From: Rhizophagus irregularis
Taxonomy: Eukaryota; Glomeromycota; Glomeromycetes; Glomerales; Glomeraceae
Length of the DNA: 64,000 nt
Direction of reading: 5' to 3'
NCBI RefSeq assembly: GCF_026210795.1
Contig: NC_089435.1
Span: 2,480,001-2,544,000, forward strand
The notes under the pieces were generated by a model that was not told where the DNA came from, did no database searches, and saw only the letters and a list, made by a program, of their open reading frames with translations. Below, piece after piece: positions 45,741 through 54,468 of this stretch. The position numbers were made by a program, and so were the translations under genes. Numbering within the stretch: the first letter of the stretch is position 1; each line of letters begins with the position of its first letter.

Positions 45741-48548
45741 TCACCGACCATAATTATAATCTTCTGGTCCTATTGGACTATCCCAATTTTGACTATCTTT
45801 GTATACATTATTTTGTTCTATCCTTTCGGGCGTATATCTTGGTGTTGTTGTTCCACTTGGTATTTCTCTATCATCCATTCTATTTCCCGCTTCTCTTAAT
45901 TCTTCTTGTAAATTTCCTTCTTCACCATTATTTTTATATCCCATTATTGGATTCGACCTTCTTGTTTGTCTTCTTGTTTTTACTGCGTTATCTTTTGCGT
46001 ATAATTCATTATGGTAATTTAATTCCCTATCTTCATAATCATCGTAATAACCTTGTGTATAATACATTTCACCGTATTGTGGTTCCCCATATTCATATCC
46101 ATCATAATCATATTCTTCTTGGTCATCGTATTCGTCTATCATATTCACTCCTACATTCCTTCTTTTCTCTGGACACTCTCTTGAATAATGACCAGCTCTA
46201 CCACATGTATAGCATGTCGGTACTCTTTTTTGGAATGACTGATTTCTTTGAATTGGTTGATTTCTTTGCATTGGTTGGTTTCTTTGTGGCAATCGCCTAT
46301 AGCTCTGACTCGCTAAATTTCTTAATCTTTCATTCTCATCTTCTAACATCTTAATTTGTAACTTCGCAAAACTGTCTGCTAATTCATCTACACTTACCCC
46401 TTTATTATTCCTTACATTCCCTTGAACAATAGGTTCTTGTCTTCTTTGTTCATCATTAATTCCTTTTGGTTGTACTTTATCTGTTAATGCTTCTAAACCT
46501 CTTTCTACGTTTTTTGCTATCTGAAATGTTGCATTTAGATCTGCTGGATTTCCCATTACTACGTCTTTAGTAAAGTCCGGTTTTAATCCTCTAATAAAAA
46601 TTCTCTTTTGCTGATTTGCTGCTACTGCTGCATCACCTCCCGCTCTCTTTAACATATACTTAAATCTCGTAAGGTATTGAGTTACATTCTCGTCTCCCTG
46701 TCTAATCTTTTCTAATTGTTCTAGCCATCTATCTTTAATTTCATCACTTGCATACTTTCCAATTATTCTTACTCTTAATCTTAAATTATGATCTCCATTA
46801 ACATTCCAATCGACAATATTTACTCCTTCAGTCTTTAACCAATCTGCTGCTCCTCCCATTAATTTCGCTTTTGCTAATCTAAATCTCTGTGCGTCATCAT
46901 TCCCTAAACCATTCGCTGTAAATGTCTCCTCAAATTTATCTGCCCATTCTTCTGGATCTTCTCCACTGGTACCATAAAATACTGGTATTTCCACAATAGC
47001 TCCCCTATTTGCGTTTAAATTTCCTATTGCATTAGTATTCGCTTGAACTTCTCCTTGTAATCCTGTCAATGTTACTGGTGGTAATGCTAAATTGTTCCAA
47101 TCTGCCCCAATATCATGATTATACATAGTATTCATTAATGCTCTTAGATCTGCTCTGAGTTCATCTCTTGATGCTGCCATTGTTATCTTTGGTTTTATTG
47201 GTGGTACTGGTGTTATTGGTATTATAGGTACTTCCTTTGATTTTTTATTTTTCTCTTTACTTTTTGGTTTTTTACTTGAGCCAATTTTGGGTCCTTTTAT
47301 ATCCTCTTCCATTTCATCTTCATCATCCGTTGGATTTTCTTTTTCAATATCTTCTTCACATTCTATGCAGGTTTCTTTTCCAATTTCAAATTCTTTCTTT
47401 AATCTTTCAATTTCACATCTTCCGCATTCTTTTGTGTTTTCAACTCTCCATTGTAATATTTGTTCATCTAATTTTTCATCTTCAAGATTCCATATTGTTA
47501 AATATTTCTTCATAAATTCATATGTTGTTATTATCTTTGCGGTTACTCCAAATTTTCTTATTCTTTCAATTTCCGTTATTTCTACATCATATCCCATTCT
47601 TTTCAAATCCATTCTAATTATTTCTTCGAATACCTTTGTTGTTTCTGTTTCTTCAACATTATTAGATTCAATAGATTCGTCAGATTCCTCATCTGACATT
47701 TCTTCATTTTTACTAATTGGTAAATTTTCTTCCTCCCCATCGTCTGTTTCTGTTATAGTATAACTTCTTGGTGTGTCATCACTATCTGTTTCATCTATAT
47801 TTAATTGCTCAAACCCCCTAATCTTATCGTAAACTTTTTCAATTACTACTTTCGAGATTCCTCCACCACGACCTTTTACGTACATTGTATTCAACATTGA
47901 TCTAATCTTTTGTTTGAACGCTTCTATTTTTTCCGTTGACTCATCTTCTTTTAATTCTGCTTCCTCATACAATATATCTTTGTATTTTCTAATAACGCTA
48001 TCTTTCCATTTTATAAACTCTAATATAGCCACTTTATGCCATTCATAAAATTCCCTAAATCTTATATTCACATCCCAATCTTCCAAAATATAACCATATC
48101 TTATTAATTCTTCATTCCCTATTAATCTGTCTATTGTTTCGTCTTCTTTATCGTTTTCTATACAATCTCTCGCAACCACTATTATTATTATCTTTAGTCC
48201 TTTCTCTCTCAGTATTGGTTGTTTCAAGTATCTTATCGATTCAACTATTATATCTAATGCATCTCTAGTTTTTCCTTTCGTATAATTATTTCTTTCTTCA
48301 CTATCTATACTTAATAAATTTATTAGCGCCCTTATAGTTTCTGCATTATAATCCCTTATTGTATATTCAAATTTTTGTAATATTCTCCAAAATTTCTTAA
48401 AAACTTCTGGTGTATCTCTTATTGGATAACATATTTCACATGTTATATTTTCTCCTCTCAATTCGTCTATATCTACATTTCTGATATTTTCGTCATGTCT
48501 TAATTTGTGGTTCTCGTAATCAACCCTCCAAGTTTCATACCATTCCAT
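45741..48548 (-). CDS. Gag polyprotein with long N-terminal extension (935 aa)
   Basis: Starts at ATG 48548. Residues ~525-690 are a retrotransposon Gag capsid domain (PVFYGTSGEDPEEWADKF, LTRFKYML, FIRGLKPDF). A CCHC nucleic-acid-binding knuckle lies at C779, C782, H787, C792. A tyrosine/aspartate-rich tail follows and the frame ends in UGA. Ordinary Ty3 Gag could start at M457 (MAAS). The ~455 residues before it are extra: an alpha-helical part (1-250), an acidic low-complexity stretch (252-312), a second folded-looking part (315-400) with C375-x2-C378 and C394-x2-C397 (zinc-ribbon spacing), then a lysine/proline linker. I do not recognise the extension. Confidence 0.9.
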   Translation of the reverse strand: MEWYETWRVDYENHKLRHDENIRNVDIDELRGENITCEICYPIRDTPEVFKKFWRILQKFEYTIRDYNAETIRALINLLSIDSEERNNYTKGKTRDALDIIVESIRYLKQPILREKGLKIIIIVVARDCIENDKEDETIDRLIGNEELIRYGYILEDWDVNIRFREFYEWHKVAILEFIKWKDSVIRKYKDILYEEAELKEDESTEKIEAFKQKIRSMLNTMYVKGRGGGISKVVIEKVYDKIRGFEQLNIDETDSDDTPRSYTITETDDGEEENLPISKNEEMSDEESDESIESNNVEETETTKVFEEIIRMDLKRMGYDVEITEIERIRKFGVTAKIITTYEFMKKYLTIWNLEDEKLDEQILQWRVENTKECGRCEIERLKKEFEIGKETCIECEEDIEKENPTDDEDEMEEDIKGPKIGSSKKPKSKEKNKKSKEVPIIPITPVPPIKPKITMAASRDELRADLRALMNTMYNHDIGADWNNLALPPVTLTGLQGEVQANTNAIGNLNANRGAIVEIPVFYGTSGEDPEEWADKFEETFTANGLGNDDAQRFRLAKAKLMGGAADWLKTEGVNIVDWNVNGDHNLRLRVRIIGKYASDEIKDRWLEQLEKIRQGDENVTQYLTRFKYMLKRAGGDAAVAANQQKRIFIRGLKPDFTKDVVMGNPADLNATFQIAKNVERGLEALTDKVQPKGINDEQRRQEPIVQGNVRNNKGVSVDELADSFAKLQIKMLEDENERLRNLASQSYRRLPQRNQPMQRNQPIQRNQSFQKRVPTCYTCGRAGHYSRECPEKRRNVGVNMIDEYDDQEEYDYDGYEYGEPQYGEMYYTQGYYDDYEDRELNYHNELYAKDNAVKTRRQTRRSNPIMGYKNNGEEGNLQEELREAGNRMDDREIPSGTTTPRYTPERIEQNNVYKDSQNWDSPIGPEDYNYGR

Positions 48549-49471
48549 CGTTGTAATCGTTCATCCAGAATCTTAACTAAAATCTCACCTCCTTTTATAT
48601 ATATATTTCACTCTCATCGTTTCTATTTTCAATCTTCTATGTTTCTATTTTCAATCTTCTTTTATCTTTAAATAGATTGCTCCTTTCAATCTTTAAATTC
48701 CATCTTTCAGTTTTATATATTTACTACTCCATATTCTATTATTAATTTTTGCTGCGCCTCAAAATTTCAAAAATTATTCTAAGTCCACGATCTCCTCAGA
48801 CTGCGGAGGTTTTTACTGCGCCACAAAGTTTATCTTTTGTCACCAAGATCCATAATCTCACATATCACATTCTAAATTTTATCTCCTATCACCGTGATTC
48901 ATAATTTCACATATCACATCCTAAAATTCATCTTCCATCACCGAGATTCATAATTTCACATATCACAAACTCCAAAATTTTCATAACTTTTAAAGTTTGC
49001 GAATCTTCAATCTTTCTTATCATCCACATAAATCCTTCTTACTATATATTCTATATTATGTAAATTAATCTATGATACACAAAATGTCGTTCTTTTCAAA
49101 TAAATGTCCTTCTTTTCAAATAAATGTTCTTTTTCAAGTAAATATTCTTCTTTTAAATAAATGTCCTTCTTTTCGGATTTTACTCTATTATTAAATACTG
49201 CACGTAATATCCATTATACGGCTCGTTAATGTGTAAATATCCTTCTATTTCATCTTCTTTTAACGGAACATTGTAATGAGAGCGTGAACTAGGACACTAC
49301 ACCAGGAACCTTCATCTGAAATGTAGCCTAGGACCTGTAACAATATAACGTATCCATTTTTCCTCCTTCGTTGGCCGACTTGTCTCTTAACGGGTGAATC
49401 TAACCTTCCAAAATCCAGTTTTAAAAGTCATCAGCTATCCATAAAACTCATCTAAACCAACTTATCTTTCC
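48549..49471 (-). other. Retrotransposon leader with short repeats
   Basis: Between gag and the leader ORF. Three ~58 bp repeats (CACC(A)AGATTCATAATTTCAC) at 48838-48975, and five ~20 bp repeats (TGTCCTTCTTTTCAAATAAA) at 49084-49175. No open frame. Confidence 0.6.
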
Positions 49472-49788
49472 TCAAATTGGTGGACCTATACTGGGCTTAT
49501 CTCTATCTTTTTCCCATTGGGTAAAAGCATGATAGTTTACAGGTTTGTCCCATTTTATCCATTCAATGTTTCTTGATAGTAGGTGTCTTTACAATTTTCA
49601 TTCCCCGTTCCCAAAGCAATTTGCGCATTATTGAGCTGGGTATCCAGATTTGACGTAACCCATACGTTATAATCTTTAATGTCGAAGAATAAAAATTTTC
49701 CAATTTCGAGCATTTGTCCAAAATTCAAACTCAGAGGTAACCCATACCACACAGATGAACCCCAGATAATACATTGGTGTTCTCCCAT
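49472..49788 (-). CDS. Small unrecognised ORF in the retrotransposon leader (one frameshift)
   Basis: ATG at 49788 opens a 77-codon frame (MGEHQCIIWGSSVWYGLPLS, later KFLFFDIKDYNVWVTSNLDT). Just before its stop, near 49560, the sense moves into the neighbouring frame (EWIKWDKPVNYHAF, WEKDRDKPSIGPPI) and ends with TGA at 49474-49472. Together this is about 105 residues with natural amino-acid composition and several Trp. It lies between the primer-binding site and gag, where Ty3 elements normally have no gene. Family unknown; it could be a captured host exon. Confidence 0.5.
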
Positions 49789-50119
49789 TATTAATCTTTA
49801 TTTCAAAATCCATCTTTCACTTCCACATCTCCTTATGAGATTTCTCAGGTACTTTATTCCCGAAAGAAATATTCTTGTGCTTTCTATCGATTAAATGATT
49901 ACTCGCACAACTTCAAACTCCAATCTTTCACCTTTTCAAGTTTTTAACTCAATCCAATCCTTATTGATTTATTGGTTCTTTTTGAACTCGTCAAAACCTG
50001 AAATCTAAAAATAAATTCTAAAATAAAATATTGATTAATAATACCTATCAGTGACTTACTAACGAAGTCAAATTTTCATATTCATTATTATAATAATCAT
50101 GTGATGATGATCATTTCCT

Positions 50120-50137
50120 TTCTCGGAGCATGCACCA
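50120..50137 (-). promoter_or_regulatory. Candidate primer-binding site
   Basis: On the minus strand, two bases after the 5' LTR, the sequence starts TGGTGCATGCTCCGAG. TGG complements a tRNA 3' CCA end. Which tRNA it is cannot be settled without the host tRNA set. Confidence 0.6.
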
Positions 50138-50139
50138 TA

Positions 50140-51179
50140 TGAGATCCCCCAATTCCCTCTGTCATCAATTTACAGAGTTGCCACATCGAACGGGCATTCT
50201 CATGGTCGAACGAACGAATAAACGAACGAACGATCAATTAAACGAACAAGCAATTAATCAGCGACATAATTAACGAACAACATAATCAACGAACAACATA
50301 CAACAATATATAACAACAACATTCTTGGTTTACAAAATAAATAGCGTTAGTAATATAAAACGTTGAACGATATAAAATAAAATTTAACTTCTCTAAATTT
50401 TCCCCAAATTATATCCACTTTTACCTTTAATTTCAAACTTCGATAGCTCTCGCTACGAATTATTACTTTTCAAAAACATATATTTAATTCATCTTAAAAT
50501 TTTCATTTGTTTAATTAAAATTAATTAAGCGAACATTAATTAAAGTTTAGGGCGAACCTATTACCTTTAATTAACATTAAACTTCATTAACAAATAATTA
50601 AATGAAACTTATATTTTATTTGAGTTCTGTGGATGAGAACTAAGGAATTACCTTGAACTCCGTTCTCTATATATACAATTTTTATGCTACTTTCTATTCT
50701 ATCTATATACTATCTTTTATGTTCTTTTTACATATTATCTTTGAACTATCTTTCTAATATACTATCTATATTTTAAATACGCTATCTTTTAATATGCTAT
50801 CTTTTTATATTATCTTTTACATTATTTTGTGTTCTTTAATCTTTCTGACATTATTTTATATATTCTTTTAATTCGCTTTATGTGTTTTACTTATAATCTA
50901 TCTTTTGTGGCTTATAATTATTCTTTCTTATCGTTCTTATTGTTAAAGATTGCTAAGCCGCAATTGATCGACTCTATTTACCCTATTGGTTCCTTGTCAA
51001 TCATTCAATAAATATTACATCATGTAGATCATTACTCTTCCTAAATGTTTATCCTTTTCGGCTAATTATTTATCCATCTACGCCAATCCACGATTAATTT
51101 GTTCGTTCTTAATATTTAATAATTACATTTGGTGGTTGAATTTTATCATCTTTTCGTGCTTGATATTCGACCGTTTACA
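50140..51179 (-). repeat. 5' LTR
   Basis: 1040 bp; differs from the other LTR at four sites that I can see, all transitions. It should hold the promoter for the minus-strand transcript. Confidence 0.95.
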
Positions 51180-52110
51180 ACGCGTATGTTCCTTGTAGGC
51201 TGGTGTGAGATTGTAAGACTGAAAAAATAAAATAATTAATATAAAGTTACGAAATTAAAATAATAAATTTCTCATTCTTACAAAAATCAAACTACAATTG
51301 CCCAATTTATCACCATCACGTGGTTCAGTTGGCATAAATCTGGTATGATGCCTCTTTTGCAATATAATACTATATATTAAGGGATTAGTAAATTTAGAAA
51401 TTGTAAAATAATAATGGTAACAACATGACGTTAAAAAACTTACAATGTTAGTGTAGGTCCCAAATTTCTGTACACACTAGCAAAGACTTCTTTAAGTGCT
51501 TTTACTTCATAAGTTTTTACATGTTGAAATTGAGTTTCACCAACTCCATCACGATAAAACAAAAATTTTCTCAGTAAAACTTGATTTCTTTGATAAAAAC
51601 ACGAAGTAAATCGATTACTACTCCTTTGAGATCTTCAATAATTTAATTTCGAGGATCCTTATTAACACATAATCTTCCAGCGTATCTAGTAGCTTTTTGA
51701 ATCCAATGAGGCACATACAGCTACAATACTTGGCCTATTATCACCTCTTCCGGAATGGAAAACGTCAGCGCCGAGTATCATTGTCAGTTCTGAAGATACA
51801 AAATCAATTTGATCGTTGGTTAATATTACATTTTGTCCACCTAATTTTGCGTTCACTTTCAAAAAGATGTTTGAACAAATTTGATCGATTCCATTTTTTC
51901 TCACTAATCGTTTGAGTAAAATACATTGAGTTGGAACACCCAATTGCGTGTCCCAATCCTTTTAATTTCTCCATATATTGGACCCATTGATCCCAAAATA
52001 CATATAATGATATGTGGAGGATAATTTTTGTTAAACAAAGATTTGTGACAAGCAATATTCAACGCCGTAGTAATTTCGCTTTGAGGATATGACGTAAGGA
52101 TCATTCGGGA
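51180..52110 (-). pseudogene. Argonaute PIWI-domain remnant
   Basis: Minus-strand text gives consecutive PIWI-domain motifs: PPHIIICILG, GVPTQC, KNGIDQICSNI, VNAKLGGQNVIL, IDFVSSELTMILGADVFH, DNRPSIVAVCAS, YAGRLC, EDLKGVVIDLL, LFYRDGVGETQF, YRNLGPTLT, then after an intron QKRHHTRFMPTEP. The GAD and YRD aspartates of the DDH slicer triad are present. The C-terminal histidine part is missing. Frame breaks occur near 51950, 51690 and 51585, plus an in-frame TAA near 51640, so it is not functional as is. It lies inside a minus-strand microexon unit, with a good acceptor before it (TTTTTTTAG at about 52131-52139). Confidence 0.85.
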
Positions 52111-52595
52111 TGTCTAAAGACTCTGTCTTCTAAAAAAAGAAAAAATAAAAACATTAGTATACGTTAAAGAAATATATAAAAACATAAACATTATCAATTT
52201 CTCACCAAAATCCCACGCGTTTGAAGGGTGAAATGAAGACAAAACCTAAAAAAGAAAGTTTAATAGTTTAGTACCAAAGATGACAAAAAAAACCTATAAA
52301 CAATAAAAAAACCCACCTTAATTTCCACAAAAGAGACATTGAAACATAAAAAGGAAATACCGAACCCTAAAAAAGAAAGATAACACTAAAGGGGTCACCG
52401 AAACCTAAAAAGAAGCCAAATCTACAAAAAAAAAAGAAAATCAAAGTCAATGACGAATACGAAGAAATAAAAAATGAAAAAATGGACGCTCACATCCATT
52501 TTCAAATAGGAATGGCAAAATCTAAAAGAGAAAAATGAACCGTTAAATAGAGTTCATTAAAATAGAGTAATTTATAAAAAAAAATACCCACCAGA
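52111..52595 (-). other. Microexon/intron module array (middle part)
   Basis: Several short exon-like segments on the minus strand sit behind TTTTTAG tracts near 52130, 52248, 52375 and 52525, with CTCACC/ACCCACC (GGTGAG, GGTGGG) donors. Segments are less regular than in the other arrays, and some look decayed. The most downstream segment runs into the Argonaute remnant. Confidence 0.45.
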
Positions 52596-53137
52596 ATCCC
52601 AATGTTAGAAACTGTTCATTGGCAGTGCAGAGCTGATATAGAAGGTGCAGAATTTTAAGATGATATACAGAAACGGAAAGAATTTGGAGAAAGTAAAGGT
52701 AAAGATGATAGCACTGGCTACGGCACCACCAGCTAATCAACCGGTAAACTTTTCTACACCGTAAACACCTTCTGATTGAGGTTAGCAAATATAGCGGCCA
52801 AGAAAAACAAAAACCGAACAACACCAGTTACTGAAGACAAGGTAGTGGATATGAGAGTGGGAGAGGACACAGACTCGGACTCAGATTTGGAAGGTGATAA
52901 GGCAGAAGCCTCGACCAAAACATCTCTGAAACAAGATAACATTGCACAAAAATAAAGTACGTTACTGTACGTACGATACCAAGCGCATCTGAAGGTTTAA
53001 AAAAGGTGAAAGAGAAATTAACCGAATTGGAGGAGATTTTTTCAACAACCTCCGACGATATGGAATGGGAAGTTATCAAAAAGAACAGGTATCAGAACTT
53101 GGACAAGATGTTTTTGGCTTCTTTTTTTTTACATTAA
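52596..53137 (+). pseudogene. Unrecognised ORF remnant inserted in the array
   Basis: Plus-strand coding text broken by stops. About 52608-52738 reads ETVHWQCRADIEGAEF-stop-DDIQKRKEFGESKG. About 52703-52766 reads ATAPPANQPVNFSTP. Then 52789-52956 contains a basic/acidic segment (VTEDKVVDMRVGEDTDSDSD) to TAA, and 52957-53137 contains KKVKEKLTELEEIFSTTSDD. Composition (Pro/Ser-rich, then DSDSD acidic, then coiled coil) suggests the N-terminal ORF of a LINE-like or other retroelement. This is a guess. It lies opposite in strand to the array. Confidence 0.4.
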
Positions 53138-53388
53138 CTTACTTTGTGATGGGAGAGTTCGGATGTGATTGTTCTTTTTTATATATGTTCGTGCAATTGC
53201 ATGGGTACATATTACATTAGTGTTGACCCCTTTGTACTATTTAGATAGAATAATGCTTTGCTGTAGAGTTGCGTAACCTTTCTAATATCTACTCATACAA
53301 AGAATAATAAAAAATGCAGTGCAATTGTTAAAAAAAAAAATTGTGTTTGTTAGAACAAAAATAATTAAAGAAAAAATTGAATACTTAC

Positions 53389-53648
53389 CAAATTCATGTT
53401 TAAGGAGACCGAAAGAACCGCCTACAAAAAAGAAATGTTCAATTAGAACGTTTCTAATGAAAAATACATATCAGATATATAATTTGGGTTAAGCTCACCG
53501 TTTCAAGAGTGTTTCAAGCTCCCAAACTAACTCCCGAACCTACAAAAATAACAAAGGAAATGTTAGTAAACGTTTCCTAAAAAGCAATTTTTTTAAAAAA
53601 AATGACTTTTTAAAAAAGTTTCGAAGTGAATGCTTCGAAACTTACCAT
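53389..53648 (-). other. Microexon array, 5' part, with ATG-only first exon
   Basis: At 53648-53646 an ATG is followed at once by a perfect donor (GTAAGT). Next come a 41 nt segment (53539-53499), after TTTTTGTAG and before GTGAGC, and a 33 nt segment (53421-53389), after TTTTTTGTAG and before GTAAGT. TACTAAC precedes the 41 nt segment on the minus strand (near 53565). Spliced as drawn, the frame meets TAA after about 22 codons, so either splicing differs or the product is non-coding. Confidence 0.5.
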
Positions 53649-53659
53649 TTTGTTTTTCT

Positions 53660-53802
53660 GAAAGAAGGGAAAGGAAAGGGCGGAAGAAAGGGGAAGAAGG
53701 GATAGGAGTAAGGGAGGTGAGGGGATGAAAGAAAAAAAAAATTAAGCTTTGCCAAAAAAAGCTTAATTTTTTTTTTCGGTATACCGCAGCTTCAGCTGCG
53801 GT
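53660..53802. repeat. Purine tract and three nested palindromes upstream of the array
   Basis: 53660-53730 is almost pure A/G on the plus strand. It is followed by a hairpin with arms AAAAAAAAAATTAAGCTTT (53732-53750) and its complement (53758-53776), the palindrome CGGTATACCG (53777-53786), and the hairpin ACCGCAGCT-TC-AGCTGCGGT (53783-53802). It lies just upstream of the minus-strand ATG, in promoter position. Confidence 0.75.
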
Positions 53803-54468
53803 AATTATTAATTTAATATCACATGATGCACGTGATATATATTTTATATAAATATGAGACTTTTCCCAAAAAAATTTTTTTTTTATAAATAATATTTATG
53901 ATTTATATATGGGCAGACCTATAGCAAAAGGTGGGGCTCGGGCAATCACTTGATTTCGAAAAAATTGCACTTTAATATTATTGGTTAATTAATAAATTAT
54001 AATTTATTCCATCATTTTTAAAGATTTTTAAAATTAATTGTTTGCAAACTAGGGTAAAATAGGTAATACAAGACTATAAGTATCAAAATTTGCAATAAAA
54101 ATTAAGATTTGTAATTTAATATTAAGATTTGTAATTATAAATACAATATAAAAAATTAAGATAAAAAAAGTATGAAAATTTAATTAGATATTAGATAAAT
54201 TGAAAATTTCACAATTAAACTTTTTTTTCATTTTAAAAATCATCATATTATTGCCTCTACAGATAGAATCTATAATTTTTTTTGAAAATAATACATATTT
54301 TTAAAATTAAAAAATAATATTGAATTAAGATGATTTCATATTTCCTTCATATAGCAAATGTAAAGTAGTATCATATAATAGTCACATGTAATATCATTAA
54401 AGTTGCTAAATCAGTTTATTAGTATATAAAAGAATGAAACAAACAATTATTATATTACATAAGTATAT
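53803..54468. other. Intergenic, no gene seen
   Basis: AT-rich spacer between the microexon unit and the 3' end of the Tnp2-like gene. A short GC-richer phrase near 53920-53955 has no coding sense. Confidence 0.45.

Larger units (their letters stand above)
40406..51179 (-). mobile_element. Ty3/gypsy-like LTR retrotransposon, 10,774 bp, young
   Basis: Two 1040 bp LTRs (TG...CA) enclose gag, protease, reverse transcriptase, RNase H, a kinase-like domain and integrase, all on the minus strand. Domain order RT-RH-IN is that of Ty3/gypsy (Metaviridae). I count four differences, all transitions, between the LTRs by eye, so insertion was recent. ACGC is present on both outer flanks (40402-40405 and 51180-51183), consistent with a 4 bp target duplication. 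The element interrupts a spliced minus-strand unit. Its coding capacity is nearly intact but split by two UGA codons and a few one-base frame changes. Confidence 0.95.
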
